64,000 nt of DNA from Clostridia bacterium (GTDB lineage: Bacteria > Bacillota > Clostridia > Oscillospirales > Acutalibacteraceae): NCBI GenBank assembly GCA_017626295.1, contig JAGAJB010000036.1, positions 62,001 through 126,000 of the forward strand. The letters are read 5' to 3'. A model generated the notes under the pieces. That model was not told the origin of the DNA and did not search any database. It was given only the letters and a program-made list of their open reading frames with translations. Of the stretch, positions 35,716 through 44,551 are shown piece after piece; position 1 is the first letter of the stretch; each line of letters begins with the position of its first letter. Made by a program: the position numbers and the translations under genes.

Positions 35716-36613
35716 GTTTTTGGTAACTTCCGATATAGCGGGAAGCAGACTTGATAAAGCCGTTCCGATTTTGTGCCCCGAACTTTCGCGTAATGCCGTG
35801 CAACAGTTGATTGATGAGGAAAATATACTTGTTAACGGCAAAAAGAGTAATAAAAAAACAACGGTCAACGCAGGGGATGTAATAGAGGTAATTTTACCCG
35901 AACCCAAAATTTTATCTGTTGACCCCGAAAACATTCCTCTTGATATTGTGTACGAAGATGAACACCTTTTGGTTGTTAATAAGCCGAAAGGTATGGTAGT
36001 TCACCCTGCTGCAGGAAATTATAACGGTACTCTCGTTAATGCGTTGCTGTATCATTGCGGTGACTCTTTATCGGGTATAAACGGTGTTATTCGCCCCGGT
36101 ATTGTCCACAGAATTGATAAAGATACAAGCGGTTTGTTAGTAGTTGCTAAGAATGATATTGCTCACAAAGGCTTAGCAGAGCAAATAAAAGAGCATAGTT
36201 TTACAAGGGTATATAATACTGTTGTTGTCGGTAATATAAAAGATGATTTCGGCACAATAGATGCACCTATAGGCAGACATCCGAAAGATAGAAAAAAACA
36301 AGCAGTTACCGATAAAAATTCAAGAAATGCCGTTACACATTTTGAAGTTCTTGAACGTTATAACGGGTTTACTTTTTTAAAAGTTCGCCTTGAAACAGGC
36401 AGAACTCACCAGATACGCGTTCATATGGCTTACAGAGGCACCCCGGTTGCAGGTGATGTTGTTTACGGTAACCCTAAAAAAACATACGGATTACAAGGTC
36501 AATGCCTCAACGCTTCAACAATAGGCTTTGTTCATCCCATAACAGGGGAGTATCTTGAGTTTACAACGGAACTTCCGACTTATTTTAAAGATTTTCTCAG
36601 GAGAATTTCTTAA
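35702..36613 (+). CDS. rluD: RluD-type 23S rRNA pseudouridine synthase
   Basis: The ATG at 35702 follows AAAAGGGG inside lspA and gives 303 residues. An N-terminal S4 RNA-binding domain (SRLDKAVPILCPELSRNAVQ) is followed by the RluA/RluD catalytic domain with HRIDKDTSGLLVVAKN, whose aspartate is the nucleophile, and GRTHQIRVHMAYRG near the end. It probably modifies helix 69 or a related site of 23S rRNA; the exact positions are not certain from sequence. Confidence 0.92.
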   Translation: MELNKFLVTSDIAGSRLDKAVPILCPELSRNAVQQLIDEENILVNGKKSNKKTTVNAGDVIEVILPEPKILSVDPENIPLDIVYEDEHLLVVNKPKGMVVHPAAGNYNGTLVNALLYHCGDSLSGINGVIRPGIVHRIDKDTSGLLVVAKNDIAHKGLAEQIKEHSFTRVYNTVVVGNIKDDFGTIDAPIGRHPKDRKKQAVTDKNSRNAVTHFEVLERYNGFTFLKVRLETGRTHQIRVHMAYRGTPVAGDVVYGNPKKTYGLQGQCLNASTIGFVHPITGEYLEFTTELPTYFKDFLRRIS

Positions 36614-37437
36614 TGGCTGATAAATACTCAAACTGGTTACTCGTTTCAGATATAGACGGAACTCTTAACGATAAATTTACTAATTTACCCGAAAATAACC
36701 GTATTGCGATTGAGCGATATGTAAATAACGGCGGTGTTTTTACACTTTGTTCGGGGCGTAACTTAGAGTCCCTTTCTATTCACTATAAAAAACTCGGAAT
36801 CAAAACACCTGCTATATTTTTAAACGGTGCAGGTATTTATGATTTCTCTGTCAATAAAATTATAGATTATAACCCTATTACTTCTGAAGGTGAAAAAATA
36901 ATACTTGATATTTTTTCGCGATTTAAAACGGCTCAACTGACTGTTTTCGGCGCAGAAACGATTTACCTTGCCACAAGAACTTGTATATACGGTTATGTTA
37001 TTTCAAAATTTGATAGACTTAACTTTAAACTGTGTAAAAAAGTTTCTGATTTACCTAGCGGTGTCTGGGGTAAAGTTTCTTTCTTCGGTACAAAGGGTTT
37101 AATAAGAAAGATTAAAAATCTGATTCATAATGAATACAACGATTTATTCGACTGCTTTTTGACATCGCCTTTTACTTTAGAAGTTGTAAATAAAGGTGTA
37201 AATAAAGGCAGCGCAGTACTTAAACTTTCACAAATAATCGGTATTGATTCAGCAAAAACCGCTGCAATAGGCGATTATTATAACGACGTTGATATGTTAA
37301 AAACGGTTTCGCATCCTGCTTGTTGCGGGCAAGCACCCGATGATATTAAGGCGCTTGCCGAATATGTAACGTGCCATTGTAACAAAGGTGCGGTTGCCGA
37401 TTTTATAAATTATCTTGAAAAAAATTATATTTTATAA
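36613..37437 (+). CDS. Cof-type HAD-IIB hydrolase
   Basis: The ATG shares one base with the rluD stop. The 274-residue protein has motif I LLVSDIDGTLNDKF near residue 10, LCSGRNLESL (motif II), a C2-type cap, and motif IV AAIGDYYNDVDML near the end. Cof-type enzymes dephosphorylate sugar phosphates or nucleotide-like compounds and are hard to assign. It is probably co-transcribed with rluD upstream and, after a 14-base gap, the transketolase genes. Confidence 0.85.
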   Translation: MADKYSNWLLVSDIDGTLNDKFTNLPENNRIAIERYVNNGGVFTLCSGRNLESLSIHYKKLGIKTPAIFLNGAGIYDFSVNKIIDYNPITSEGEKIILDIFSRFKTAQLTVFGAETIYLATRTCIYGYVISKFDRLNFKLCKKVSDLPSGVWGKVSFFGTKGLIRKIKNLIHNEYNDLFDCFLTSPFTLEVVNKGVNKGSAVLKLSQIIGIDSAKTAAIGDYYNDVDMLKTVSHPACCGQAPDDIKALAEYVTCHCNKGAVADFINYLEKNYIL

Positions 37438-37451
37438 ACGGAGGTATAATT

Positions 37452-38294
37452 ATGGATGTAATTTCCAAAAACGAATTGGCAAAAGTTGCCTGTAATGTTC
37501 GTATGGGCATTATTGAAGGTACTTTTAATGCTAAATCGGGCCATCCCGGTGGTTCACTTTCTATTGCAGAGATTATTACTTATCTCTATTTTAAAGAAAT
37601 GAACATCGATCCTCAGAAACCCGATATGCCTGAAAGGGATAGATTTGTTCTTTCTAAAGGTCATGCTGCACCTGCTCTTTATTCAGTAATGGCACAGAAG
37701 GGTTATTTCCCTGTGGAAGAACTTAAAACACTCAGAAAAGTTGACTCAAGACTTCAGGGTCATCCCAGTATGAAATGTCTTCCCGGTATTGACATTAGTT
37801 CAGGTTCACTCGGTCAGGGTATCTCTGCCGCTTGCGGTATGGCTCTCGGCGCTAAACTCAAAGGTGCTGACTTCCGTGTATATTCTATCCTCGGTGACGG
37901 TGAAATTGAAGAAGGTCAGGTTTGGGAAGCCGCTATGTATGCTTCTGCAAAGAAACTTGATAACCTTGTTGCTTTCGTAGATAACAATAACCTTCAGATT
38001 GACGGTACTGTTGAAGAAGTCAATTCACCTTATCCCATTCCCGAGAAATTTGCTGCATTCGGTTGGAATGTAATTGAAATAGACGGTCACTCATTTGAAG
38101 AAATTGGAAATGCACTTAAGGCTGCTCGCGATTGCAAGGGTAAACCTACTGCAATTGTTGCCAAAACCGTTAAAGGTAAAGGTGTTTCATTTATGGAAAA
38201 CCAGGTTAATTGGCACGGTTCAGCACCTAATGCAGAACAGTATGAAACAGCGATGAACGAACTTAAAGCAGTTCTTAGCGGATTGGAGGGCTAA
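37452..38294 (+). CDS. Transketolase, N-terminal subunit
   Basis: Transketolase moves two-carbon units in the non-oxidative pentose phosphate pathway. This 280-residue protein is only the TPP-binding N-terminal half: SGHPGGSLSIAEIITYLYF, LSKGHAAPALYSVMA, GSLGQGISAACGMALG and ILGDGEIEEGQVWEAA, the GDG-x-NN TPP/Mg motif with DNNNLQID. GGAGG precedes the ATG. The C-terminal half is encoded separately 4 bases downstream, the split arrangement found in many Firmicutes and archaea. Confidence 0.94.
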   Translation: MDVISKNELAKVACNVRMGIIEGTFNAKSGHPGGSLSIAEIITYLYFKEMNIDPQKPDMPERDRFVLSKGHAAPALYSVMAQKGYFPVEELKTLRKVDSRLQGHPSMKCLPGIDISSGSLGQGISAACGMALGAKLKGADFRVYSILGDGEIEEGQVWEAAMYASAKKLDNLVAFVDNNNLQIDGTVEEVNSPYPIPEKFAAFGWNVIEIDGHSFEEIGNALKAARDCKGKPTAIVAKTVKGKGVSFMENQVNWHGSAPNAEQYETAMNELKAVLSGLEG

Positions 38295-38297
38295 AAA

Positions 38298-39242
38298 ATG
38301 GCAGATGTTATTAAAGTTGCAACCCGTGACGGTTACGGTAAGGCTCTTGTTGAACTTGGTGAAAAAAATCCCAATGTTCTTGTTCTTGACGCAGACCTTG
38401 CTGCTGCTACTAAAACAGGCGGTTTTAAAAAGGCTTTTCCCGACAGATTCTTTGATACAGGTATTGCAGAATCAAATATGATGGGTGTTGCTGCAGGTCT
38501 TGCAACAACAGGTTATACTGTATTTGCAAGTTCATTTGCTATGTTCTCAGCAGGCAGAGCATTTGAGCAGGTCAGAAACACTATCGGTTATCCTCACCTT
38601 AATGTTAAAATTGGTGCTACTCACGCAGGTATTTCAGTAGGCGAGGACGGTGCAAGCCACCAGTGTTGCGAAGATATTGCTCTTATGCGTTCAATTCCCG
38701 GTATGGTTATTATTAACCCTGCTGATGATGTTGAAGCACGTGCCGCAGTATTTGCTGCAGCAGAACACGACGGTCCTGTTTATATGCGTTTCGGCAGACT
38801 TGCAGTTCCGAGAATATTTGATGAAGATTATAAATTTGAAATCGGTAAGGCTGTTACTCTTAAAGAGGGTAGTGATGTTACAATAATTGCAACAGGTCTT
38901 ATGGTTAACGAGGCAATTGAGGCTTCAAAAATACTTGAGGCTGAAGGTATTTCCGTTGAACTTATAAATATGCACACAATTAAACCTCTTGATAAAGAGG
39001 CTGTGGTTGCGGCTGCAAAGAAAACAGGTTGCATTGTTACTGCTGAGGAACACAACGTTATCGGCGGTCTCGGTGACGCGGTTTGTGACGCTGTTTGCGC
39101 AGAATTCCCCGTACCTGTTGTTAAGGTTGGCGTTGAAGATACTTTCGGTAAATCCGGTCCTGCAGTTGACCTTCTCCATATCTTCGGACTTGATGCAAAA
39201 AATATTGTTGAAAAGGCAAAAATAGCCATTTCTAAGAAATAA
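38298..39242 (+). CDS. Transketolase, C-terminal subunit
   Basis: The 314-residue protein holds the pyrimidine-binding and C-terminal domains: VLDADLAAATKTGGF, FDTGIAESNMMGVAAGLA with the TPP glutamate, FASSFAMFSAGRAFEQVRN, GATHAGISVGEDGASHQ and EEHNVIGGLGDAVCD. It pairs with the preceding gene to make one functional enzyme. GGAGG at 38284-38288 precedes the ATG. No clear terminator follows. Confidence 0.94.
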   Translation: MADVIKVATRDGYGKALVELGEKNPNVLVLDADLAAATKTGGFKKAFPDRFFDTGIAESNMMGVAAGLATTGYTVFASSFAMFSAGRAFEQVRNTIGYPHLNVKIGATHAGISVGEDGASHQCCEDIALMRSIPGMVIINPADDVEARAAVFAAAEHDGPVYMRFGRLAVPRIFDEDYKFEIGKAVTLKEGSDVTIIATGLMVNEAIEASKILEAEGISVELINMHTIKPLDKEAVVAAAKKTGCIVTAEEHNVIGGLGDAVCDAVCAEFPVPVVKVGVEDTFGKSGPAVDLLHIFGLDAKNIVEKAKIAISKK

Positions 39243-39296
39243 TTCTTAAGTTTTGAAATATTTAACTAAAAGTTATATTAAAATATCGGTTTTTTA

Positions 39297-39325
39297 TTGA
39301 AAATACAAAAAAACTGTGTTATAAT
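39297..39325 (+). promoter_or_regulatory. Promoter of the zinc-ribbon membrane protein
   Basis: TTGAAA at 39297-39302 and TATAAT at 39320-39325 are 17 bases apart; the gene starts 37 bases further on. Confidence 0.8.
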
Positions 39326-39362
39326 CATTTAGAATTATTCTATTGAATAGGCAGGAGATATT

Positions 39363-40175
39363 ATGGCTAATTGTCCCAAATGTGGATACAAACTCAGAAT
39401 GATAGATATAAAAGCAGAATGCCCTAAATGCGGTGTTAACCTTTTATATTACAATCAGCAGGAAAGATTGGCACTTGATGCCGACAAAGCAGAAGAGGAA
39501 CACATTAACTTCCAACCTAAAATTGACAGAGTTAAATTCTCTTTTGTAGGCACAAAACTTTCAATAGTTCGCCTTATTATGCTTTTTGTTCCTATCGGAA
39601 TGTTATTCCTTCCTTTAGCACATATTAAGGCTGATATTCCTTATCATTCTATTGATACTAATGTTTCCGTTTTAAATATTGCTATGGATGTTATAGCAAA
39701 AATGGAATTTGATATTTTAGGTATCGTTCCTACAGCCGCTATGATTTGTTATTTCGTTTCCATATTAGGTGTATTATTAACAGCGGTTTTCGCTATTCTT
39801 AATATTCCTTTTGTTTCAGTTTCAAGTTCACCTAAAGGCTTTAAACGTAATGTTGCGCTTTCCACTTGCGGTATCGTATTTACTGTTATAAGCATTATCT
39901 CTTTCTTGGTATTTAATGCACAACTTTCTGCCCAGTTCGGTGCAATGTACTCAGGCAATATCGGAATCGGTTCGTTCTTAGTAATCGTTGGTTTCCTTGC
40001 AATTATAGGTATCAATATCCTTATTAAGAAACAGAACATTCCTGTTAAATATACTGATGTTTCCGAATACGTTGAAAGAATAGCAAGAAGAAAAGCCGAA
40101 ATCGCTGAGATGGAAGCAAAAGCAGAGGCTGCAAGAAAGGCTTACAAGGAACGCCAGGAAGCAGAAGCAAAATAA
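39363..40175 (+). CDS. Membrane protein with N-terminal double zinc ribbon, function unknown
   Basis: AGGAG precedes the ATG. The 270-residue protein starts with two CPKCG knuckles (CPKCGYKL at 4-11 and CPKCGVNL at 21-28), which should bind one zinc ion. Four or five membrane helices follow (about 65-85, 118-150, 168-190, 200-222), and the last 45 residues are a charged Glu/Ala/Lys coiled coil. I do not recognise the family. It is monocistronic, with its own promoter and terminator. Confidence 0.75.
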   Translation: MANCPKCGYKLRMIDIKAECPKCGVNLLYYNQQERLALDADKAEEEHINFQPKIDRVKFSFVGTKLSIVRLIMLFVPIGMLFLPLAHIKADIPYHSIDTNVSVLNIAMDVIAKMEFDILGIVPTAAMICYFVSILGVLLTAVFAILNIPFVSVSSSPKGFKRNVALSTCGIVFTVISIISFLVFNAQLSAQFGAMYSGNIGIGSFLVIVGFLAIIGINILIKKQNIPVKYTDVSEYVERIARRKAEIAEMEAKAEAARKAYKERQEAEAK

Positions 40176-40186
40176 TAAAATAAAAT

Positions 40187-40222
40187 CAGCTCAGTTTTTA
40201 CAAACTGAGCTGTTATTTTTTT
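40187..40222. terminator. Bidirectional terminator
   Basis: CAGCTCAGTTT (40187-40197) pairs with AAACTGAGCTG (40202-40212). On the + strand it is followed by TTATTTTTTTG and ends the zinc-ribbon gene. On the minus strand it is followed by ATTTTATTTT and would end the 6S-like RNA. Confidence 0.9.
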
Positions 40223-40399
40223 GCCCCGCTGTGCCGGATGCGATAATAGTAACCTGCTTTCAGCAGGTGGGTGTCCTCTCCGCAGTTTCACGCTCCCTTC
40301 GTCCGCCAAAGCGGGAGGTCTGCAATCCGCTGAAGAAGTGGGACTCCCTTTAATTTGTCATAGGGTTAGTATTAGTCGCATTTATCGAACACCGCAGGA
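40222..40399 (-). ncRNA. ssrS: Candidate 6S RNA
   Basis: No convincing gene lies here, yet the sequence is GC-richer than its surroundings and folds as a long rod. The closing stem pairs 5' CCTGCGGTGTTCG...TGCGA with 3' TCGCATCCGGCACAGCGGG. An open region follows, with CTAACCC on one side and a small hairpin CCTGC-TGAAA-GCAGG on the other. The upper arm has GGGAGTCC/GGACACCC, then CTGC/GCAG and GGGAG/CTCCC-type pairs. A stem, central bubble and long arm is the 6S layout, the RNA that mimics an open promoter and binds RNA polymerase. A TATAAT sits 6 bases before the proposed 5' end and a terminator at the 3' end. The minus strand is favoured, but the + strand could fold similarly. Confidence 0.6.
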
Positions 40400-40404
40400 A
40401 AAAT

Positions 40405-40410
40405 ATTATA
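40405..40410 (-). promoter_or_regulatory. -10 element for the 6S-like RNA
   Basis: TATAAT on the minus strand lies about 7 bases before the proposed RNA 5' end. The expected -35 position (TGAATA) is poor, so the promoter is only partly supported. Confidence 0.4.
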
Positions 40411-40426
40411 TGAAATAGTTTAGCGA

Positions 40427-40747
40427 TTATTCATTATCAAATTCAAATAAATCTTCAAGACGTTCTTCAAAAACTTTACCTATTTTATCAAAAAGTTTTT
40501 CATCCTCTATTGGTTCAAGGTAAGTTTCGCCGTCTTCGTCTTCAACAACAGAAAGAATTATAAGTTCTCCGTCATCATCAAGTATCTCTTCAGCGTCGTC
40601 ATAAACGGGGAGAAGGGCAACGAATCTGCCTTCATCAGTTTCGATTCTGTCAAGTTCTTCAAAAGTGTGCTGTACGCCGTTTTCGTCAACAACTGAAATA
40701 AGATCGGGATTATATTCATTAGACTGAGTATCAAAATTATCTGCCAT
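40427..40747 (-). CDS. DUF1292 (YrzB-like) protein
   Basis: The 106-residue protein is strongly acidic and carries the DUF1292 pattern: ISVVDENGVQHTFEELDRIE, YVALLP-like FVALLPVYD, and ILSVVEDEDGETYLEPIED. In many Firmicutes this gene lies next to a Holliday junction resolvase gene (yqgF), which is not present here. The function is unknown. It has its own promoter, and the 6S-like RNA lies directly downstream. Confidence 0.85.
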   Translation of the reverse strand: MADNFDTQSNEYNPDLISVVDENGVQHTFEELDRIETDEGRFVALLPVYDDAEEILDDDGELIILSVVEDEDGETYLEPIEDEKLFDKIGKVFEERLEDLFEFDNE

Positions 40748-40778
40748 TTGTATTCACCGTATTCCTTTCTTCTTTTAT

Positions 40779-40807
40779 ATTTTATAACACTGTATCTGTA
40801 TAGTCAA
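40779..40807 (-). promoter_or_regulatory. Promoter of the DUF1292 gene
   Basis: On the minus strand, TTGACT (40807-40802) and TAAAAT (40784-40779) are 17 bases apart, about 32 bases before the start codon. Confidence 0.75.
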
Positions 40808-40814
40808 CAGTAAA

Positions 40815-41666
40815 TTATTCACAAATTTCTATGTTCCAATTAAATGATGCTTTCTCGTTTGCATTGAGAGCCATTATACCGCGTTTTTCCGATAAATCGG
40901 ACTTCTTATCATAGTTATCGTTAACGCCCCACCAAGGCTCAATACAAACGTAAGGAGCATCGGGTTTTGCCCAGATACCTAAAAGAGGGGAATCAAAATT
41001 AAACTTTACAACTCTGTTGTGATTATCGCTTTTTAAGGAAATCGCTTTAGATTTGTAACCGCTGAGAATAAGCGCATCATCAACGAAAAGGTCCTTTGTG
41101 ATATTGAGTCTGTTTTTATCTATCTCAACAGGGAATTTTTCTTCAATAAGAATTGAATCGTGATCGATTCTTTCGGTTAAAAGTTCCTCATTTTCGCTGA
41201 ATTCAAGATAATCACCGATTTCACAGTTGAAAGCGGGATGAGCACCGAATGAATAATACATAACAGAATCATTCTTATTATGTACAGTATGTGTAACACT
41301 AAGACCGTTTTCTGTTAATTTAAATTCAACTTCCAACTCAAAATGGTAAGGATACATTTTTAAAGACTCTTCATCGTCTGTCTGCACGAAAGTAAGACTG
41401 TTTTCGGTTTGTTTTACAAGTTTAAAAGGTTTCTTTCTTACGATACCGTGTTTAGGCATAGTGTATTCAACACCGTTAAGTCTGTATTTATCATCAAGAA
41501 GTCTGCCGATTATCGGGAATAAAATAGGGGACTGTCCGTACCAGATGTCTGTGTTGCCGTCCCAGATATATTCTATACCTGTTTTCTTGGATTTTAAAGA
41601 CGTAAGTTCTGCACCCATCTCTTTAACGCCGAGGGAGAAAGCGCTGTTTTCAGCAGTAAAAATCAT
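40815..41666 (-). CDS. Aldose 1-epimerase family protein (LacX/YeaD-like)
   Basis: The 283-residue protein has the galactose mutarotase-like beta-sandwich motifs of the LacX branch: GAELTSLKSKKTGIEYIW, ILFPIIGRLLDDKY, MPKHGIVRKKPF and YYSFGAHPAFN with the catalytic histidine, plus CIEPWWGVND near the end. It interconverts sugar anomers, but which sugar is unknown. AAGGGTGA precedes the ATG. A dedicated promoter lies between it and the uracil permease gene. Confidence 0.85.
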   Translation of the reverse strand: MIFTAENSAFSLGVKEMGAELTSLKSKKTGIEYIWDGNTDIWYGQSPILFPIIGRLLDDKYRLNGVEYTMPKHGIVRKKPFKLVKQTENSLTFVQTDDEESLKMYPYHFELEVEFKLTENGLSVTHTVHNKNDSVMYYSFGAHPAFNCEIGDYLEFSENEELLTERIDHDSILIEEKFPVEIDKNRLNITKDLFVDDALILSGYKSKAISLKSDNHNRVVKFNFDSPLLGIWAKPDAPYVCIEPWWGVNDNYDKKSDLSEKRGIMALNANEKASFNWNIEICE

Positions 41667-41682
41667 AAAATCACCCTTTATA

Positions 41683-41716
41683 ACAAAGGCATCACGCTGT
41701 TGCGCAATGCCTTGTT
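41683..41716 (-). other. Leader hairpin of the epimerase gene
   Basis: AAGGCAT at 41686-41692 pairs with ATGCCTT at 41707-41713, with an inner GCG/CGC pairing. It lies between the promoter and the ribosome binding site of the epimerase gene, so it is part of its 5' leader. It may also slow polymerase coming from the permease gene. Confidence 0.45.
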
Positions 41717-41728
41717 TTGTTTTATTTA

Positions 41729-41757
41729 ATTATATAATATTTTATAAACGATGTCAA
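41729..41757 (-). promoter_or_regulatory. Consensus promoter of the epimerase gene
   Basis: On the minus strand, TTGACA (41757-41752) and TATAAT (41734-41729) are 17 bases apart: a perfect sigma-A consensus that begins 2 bases after the permease stop. Confidence 0.85.
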
Positions 41758-41758
41758 T

Positions 41759-43129
41759 TTATTCGCTGATTTCTTCAGTTTTTTTCTTTGAAAGGATAAT
41801 ATTGAGTACAATACCAAGAATAAGTGCGCAAGCGATAGTTGTGATTTCAACATTACCGAATTTAAGAGTAAGTCCACCGATACCTGCAATAAAGATTGCG
41901 GAAACAACGAAAAGATTTCTGTTATCTTCAAGGTCAACTTTCTGAATCATTTTAAGACCGCTAACTGCAATGAAACCGTAAAGCGCAACACAAACACCAC
42001 CCATTACGCAAGAGGGGATTGAGTTCACGAATGCAACAAAGGGTGATATGAAAGAAATAACCATTGCCATAATTGCGGCACCGATAATTGTGTAAACAGA
42101 AGCGTTTTTGGTGATAGCAACACAACCAACAGATTCGCCGTATGTTGTATTGGGGCAACCGCCGAAGAAAGCACCTGCCATAGAACCGACACCGTCACCA
42201 AGGAGTGTTCTTGAGAGACCGGGATCTTCAAGAAGGTCTTTTTCAATGATGGAAGAAATGTTTTTGTGGTCTGCAATATGCTCTGCAAAAACAACGAAAG
42301 CAACGGGAACATAAGCAGCGATAAGTGTAACAACATATGTTCCGGAAAGTTCCTTAATACCACCGAAAGCAGTTAAGAAAGTGAAGTCGGGAATCTGGAG
42401 GAAAGATTTAATTGTAATTCCGTCTGCAAATAATGATGTGATGTGTGAAAAGTCAATAACTTTAAGAGCATCAATACCTGCAACGTTACCGATTACAGTA
42501 AATACTGTTGCAACAGCGTAGCCTGAAAGGATACCGATAATAAAGGGAATAAGTTTGCCCATCTTCTTACCGTAAACAGAAGAAATACAAACAACAAAAA
42601 GTGTTACAAGACCGCAAATAAGTGCGACATAAGGAGATGCAACTGAAACATTGTCAACTTTTAAGCCACCTGATGTAAGGTCACCGATAGCGTTTCCTGC
42701 AAGTGAAAGACCGATAATGGAAACTGTGGGTCCTATAACAACAGCGGGCATAAGTTTGTTAATCCATTTAACACCTGCAAACTTAACAATAAGTGCAATT
42801 ACAACATAAACTAGACCTGCGAAGAAAGCACCAAGGATAATACCTAAATAACCCAGTGCTATTGAAGTGGCGCCTGCAAAAGCCGCAAACATTGAGCCGA
42901 TGAAAGCAAAAGATGAGCCGAGGAAAACAGGGCTCTTTTTCTTAGTGAAAGCCACATAAATGAGTGTACCCACACCTGCGCCGAAAAGTGCAGCAGCAGA
43001 ACTCATACCGTTACCAACAATTACGGGAACAACAAGAGTTGCAGCCATAATTGCGAGCAACTGCTGAATAGCAAAGATAATGAGTTGTCCGAATTTTGGT
43101 TTGTCATCAACATTATAAATAAGTTTCAT
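41759..43129 (-). CDS. Uracil/xanthine permease, NCS2 family
   Basis: The 456-residue protein has about 14 hydrophobic helices and NCS2 blocks: QQLLAIMAATLVVPVIVG, PVFLGSSFAFIGSM, MPAVVIGPTVSIIGLSLA, FAEHIADHKNISSII and GGCPNTTYGESVGCVAITK. The last resembles the uracil permease (UraA/PyrP) substrate region. It lies 47 bases behind pyrR, a typical pyrR-pyrP pair, which supports uracil import under PyrR control. GGGGGTT precedes the start. Confidence 0.9.
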   Translation of the reverse strand: MKLIYNVDDKPKFGQLIIFAIQQLLAIMAATLVVPVIVGNGMSSAAALFGAGVGTLIYVAFTKKKSPVFLGSSFAFIGSMFAAFAGATSIALGYLGIILGAFFAGLVYVVIALIVKFAGVKWINKLMPAVVIGPTVSIIGLSLAGNAIGDLTSGGLKVDNVSVASPYVALICGLVTLFVVCISSVYGKKMGKLIPFIIGILSGYAVATVFTVIGNVAGIDALKVIDFSHITSLFADGITIKSFLQIPDFTFLTAFGGIKELSGTYVVTLIAAYVPVAFVVFAEHIADHKNISSIIEKDLLEDPGLSRTLLGDGVGSMAGAFFGGCPNTTYGESVGCVAITKNASVYTIIGAAIMAMVISFISPFVAFVNSIPSCVMGGVCVALYGFIAVSGLKMIQKVDLEDNRNLFVVSAIFIAGIGGLTLKFGNVEITTIACALILGIVLNIILSKKKTEEISE

Positions 43130-43150
43130 AGTTTAACCCCCATGAATATT

Positions 43151-43174
43151 TTATTACAGCCTTGCGGCTAATAA
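43151..43174 (-). other. Hairpin between pyrR and the permease gene
   Basis: TTATTACAGCC and GGCTAATAA pair around TTGC. It lies directly behind the pyrR stop and lacks a T run, so it is more likely an mRNA processing or stability element than a terminator. Confidence 0.35.
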
Positions 43175-43176
43175 CC

Positions 43177-43776
<600 letters not shown>

Positions 43777-43788
43777 TTAAACCTTATC

Positions 43789-43802
43789 GACCTCACCGGA
43801 TC
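43789..43802 (-). promoter_or_regulatory. PyrR-binding loop (anti-antiterminator)
   Basis: The minus-strand sequence GATCCGGTGAGGTC fits the PyrR recognition consensus ARUCCNGNGAGGYU closely. Flanking ACCTTATC-type bases allow a stem. It lies between the promoter and the terminator, the expected order. Confidence 0.85.
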
Positions 43803-43824
43803 AACTTAAAAGTTCTACACGAAT

Positions 43825-43853
43825 ATAGTAATACTATTTTTGTAATTTGTAAA
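43825..43853 (-). promoter_or_regulatory. Promoter of pyrR-permease
   Basis: On the minus strand, TTTACA (43853-43848) and TACTAT (43830-43825) are 17 bases apart. Transcription would begin just ahead of the PyrR-binding loop. Confidence 0.65.
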
Positions 43854-43879
43854 TAGTTTTTCGGGAAAAAAGTCGAAAA

Positions 43880-44551
43880 TTACAGCATATATACACCGGA
43901 TTCAAGTTCGACTAATTCTCTGTCGTTAGTCTTGATATATCTGTAAACAGGTTCTTCAAACGTTTTGTAGTCAGCGACTGTGAAATCCTTAAGATTTACT
44001 GTTCTGATTTTACAAGATTCATAGTTACAGATATATAGTTTGTTATCATAAACCGAAATGGAAACAGGATTAAGGAAAGCAGTCGATGAATCACCGCCGA
44101 TTCTCAAAACTATTTTTTCGGTAGCAGGTGAGTATCTGATAATACAGTTGTTTTCGGGAACAACACACCAGATGTATTTGCCCTCAGGTGCAACACCGCT
44201 TACAGGACAATCCCTGTATTGAAGATCACCTGTCCAATATAACTCGCCTTTATCATTAAATATACCTAACTCACCGCTGGCGTATGCAATCGCAACGTGC
44301 TTGTTGGGTAAAACGGCGGCATCACAGTAGATGAAATCACTTAGTTGCTCTGCGATTTTTTCATAATTTTCGCCAAATTTATTAAGTAAATATGCACCGC
44401 GTGTACTCGCGGTAGGTCTTTCAAGTTTAACATCGTATGTGAAAAATGAAATCTTGGTATTTCCGCTTGGTAAAGTGTCTTTTCTCGCAACAATAATACC
44501 TTTATTAAAAGGGATAATATCAACAATATCTATATCCATCAATTTTTTCAT
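43880..44551 (-). CDS. Beta-propeller-like protein of unknown function
   Basis: The start overlaps the rex stop by 4 bases (ATGA). The 223-residue protein has repeated beta-strand blades ending in aromatic or Gly-Glu turns, such as NKHVAIAYASGELGIFNDKG, GKYIWCVVPENNCIIRYSP and NKLYICNYESCKIRTVN. This suggests a small WD40/NHL-like propeller or half-propeller. No signal peptide or catalytic motif is seen. Tight coupling to rex suggests a link with redox control, but that is inference. I do not recognise the family. Confidence 0.6.
   Translation of the reverse strand: MKKLMDIDIVDIIPFNKGIIVARKDTLPSGNTKISFFTYDVKLERPTASTRGAYLLNKFGENYEKIAEQLSDFIYCDAAVLPNKHVAIAYASGELGIFNDKGELYWTGDLQYRDCPVSGVAPEGKYIWCVVPENNCIIRYSPATEKIVLRIGGDSSTAFLNPVSISVYDNKLYICNYESCKIRTVNLKDFTVADYKTFEEPVYRYIKTNDRELVELESGVYML

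Noticed and set aside
40221-40418. Open frame of 65 codons on the + strand
   Set aside because: It lies wholly inside the structured RNA region, has no ribosome binding site and its composition is unlike the neighbouring genes.
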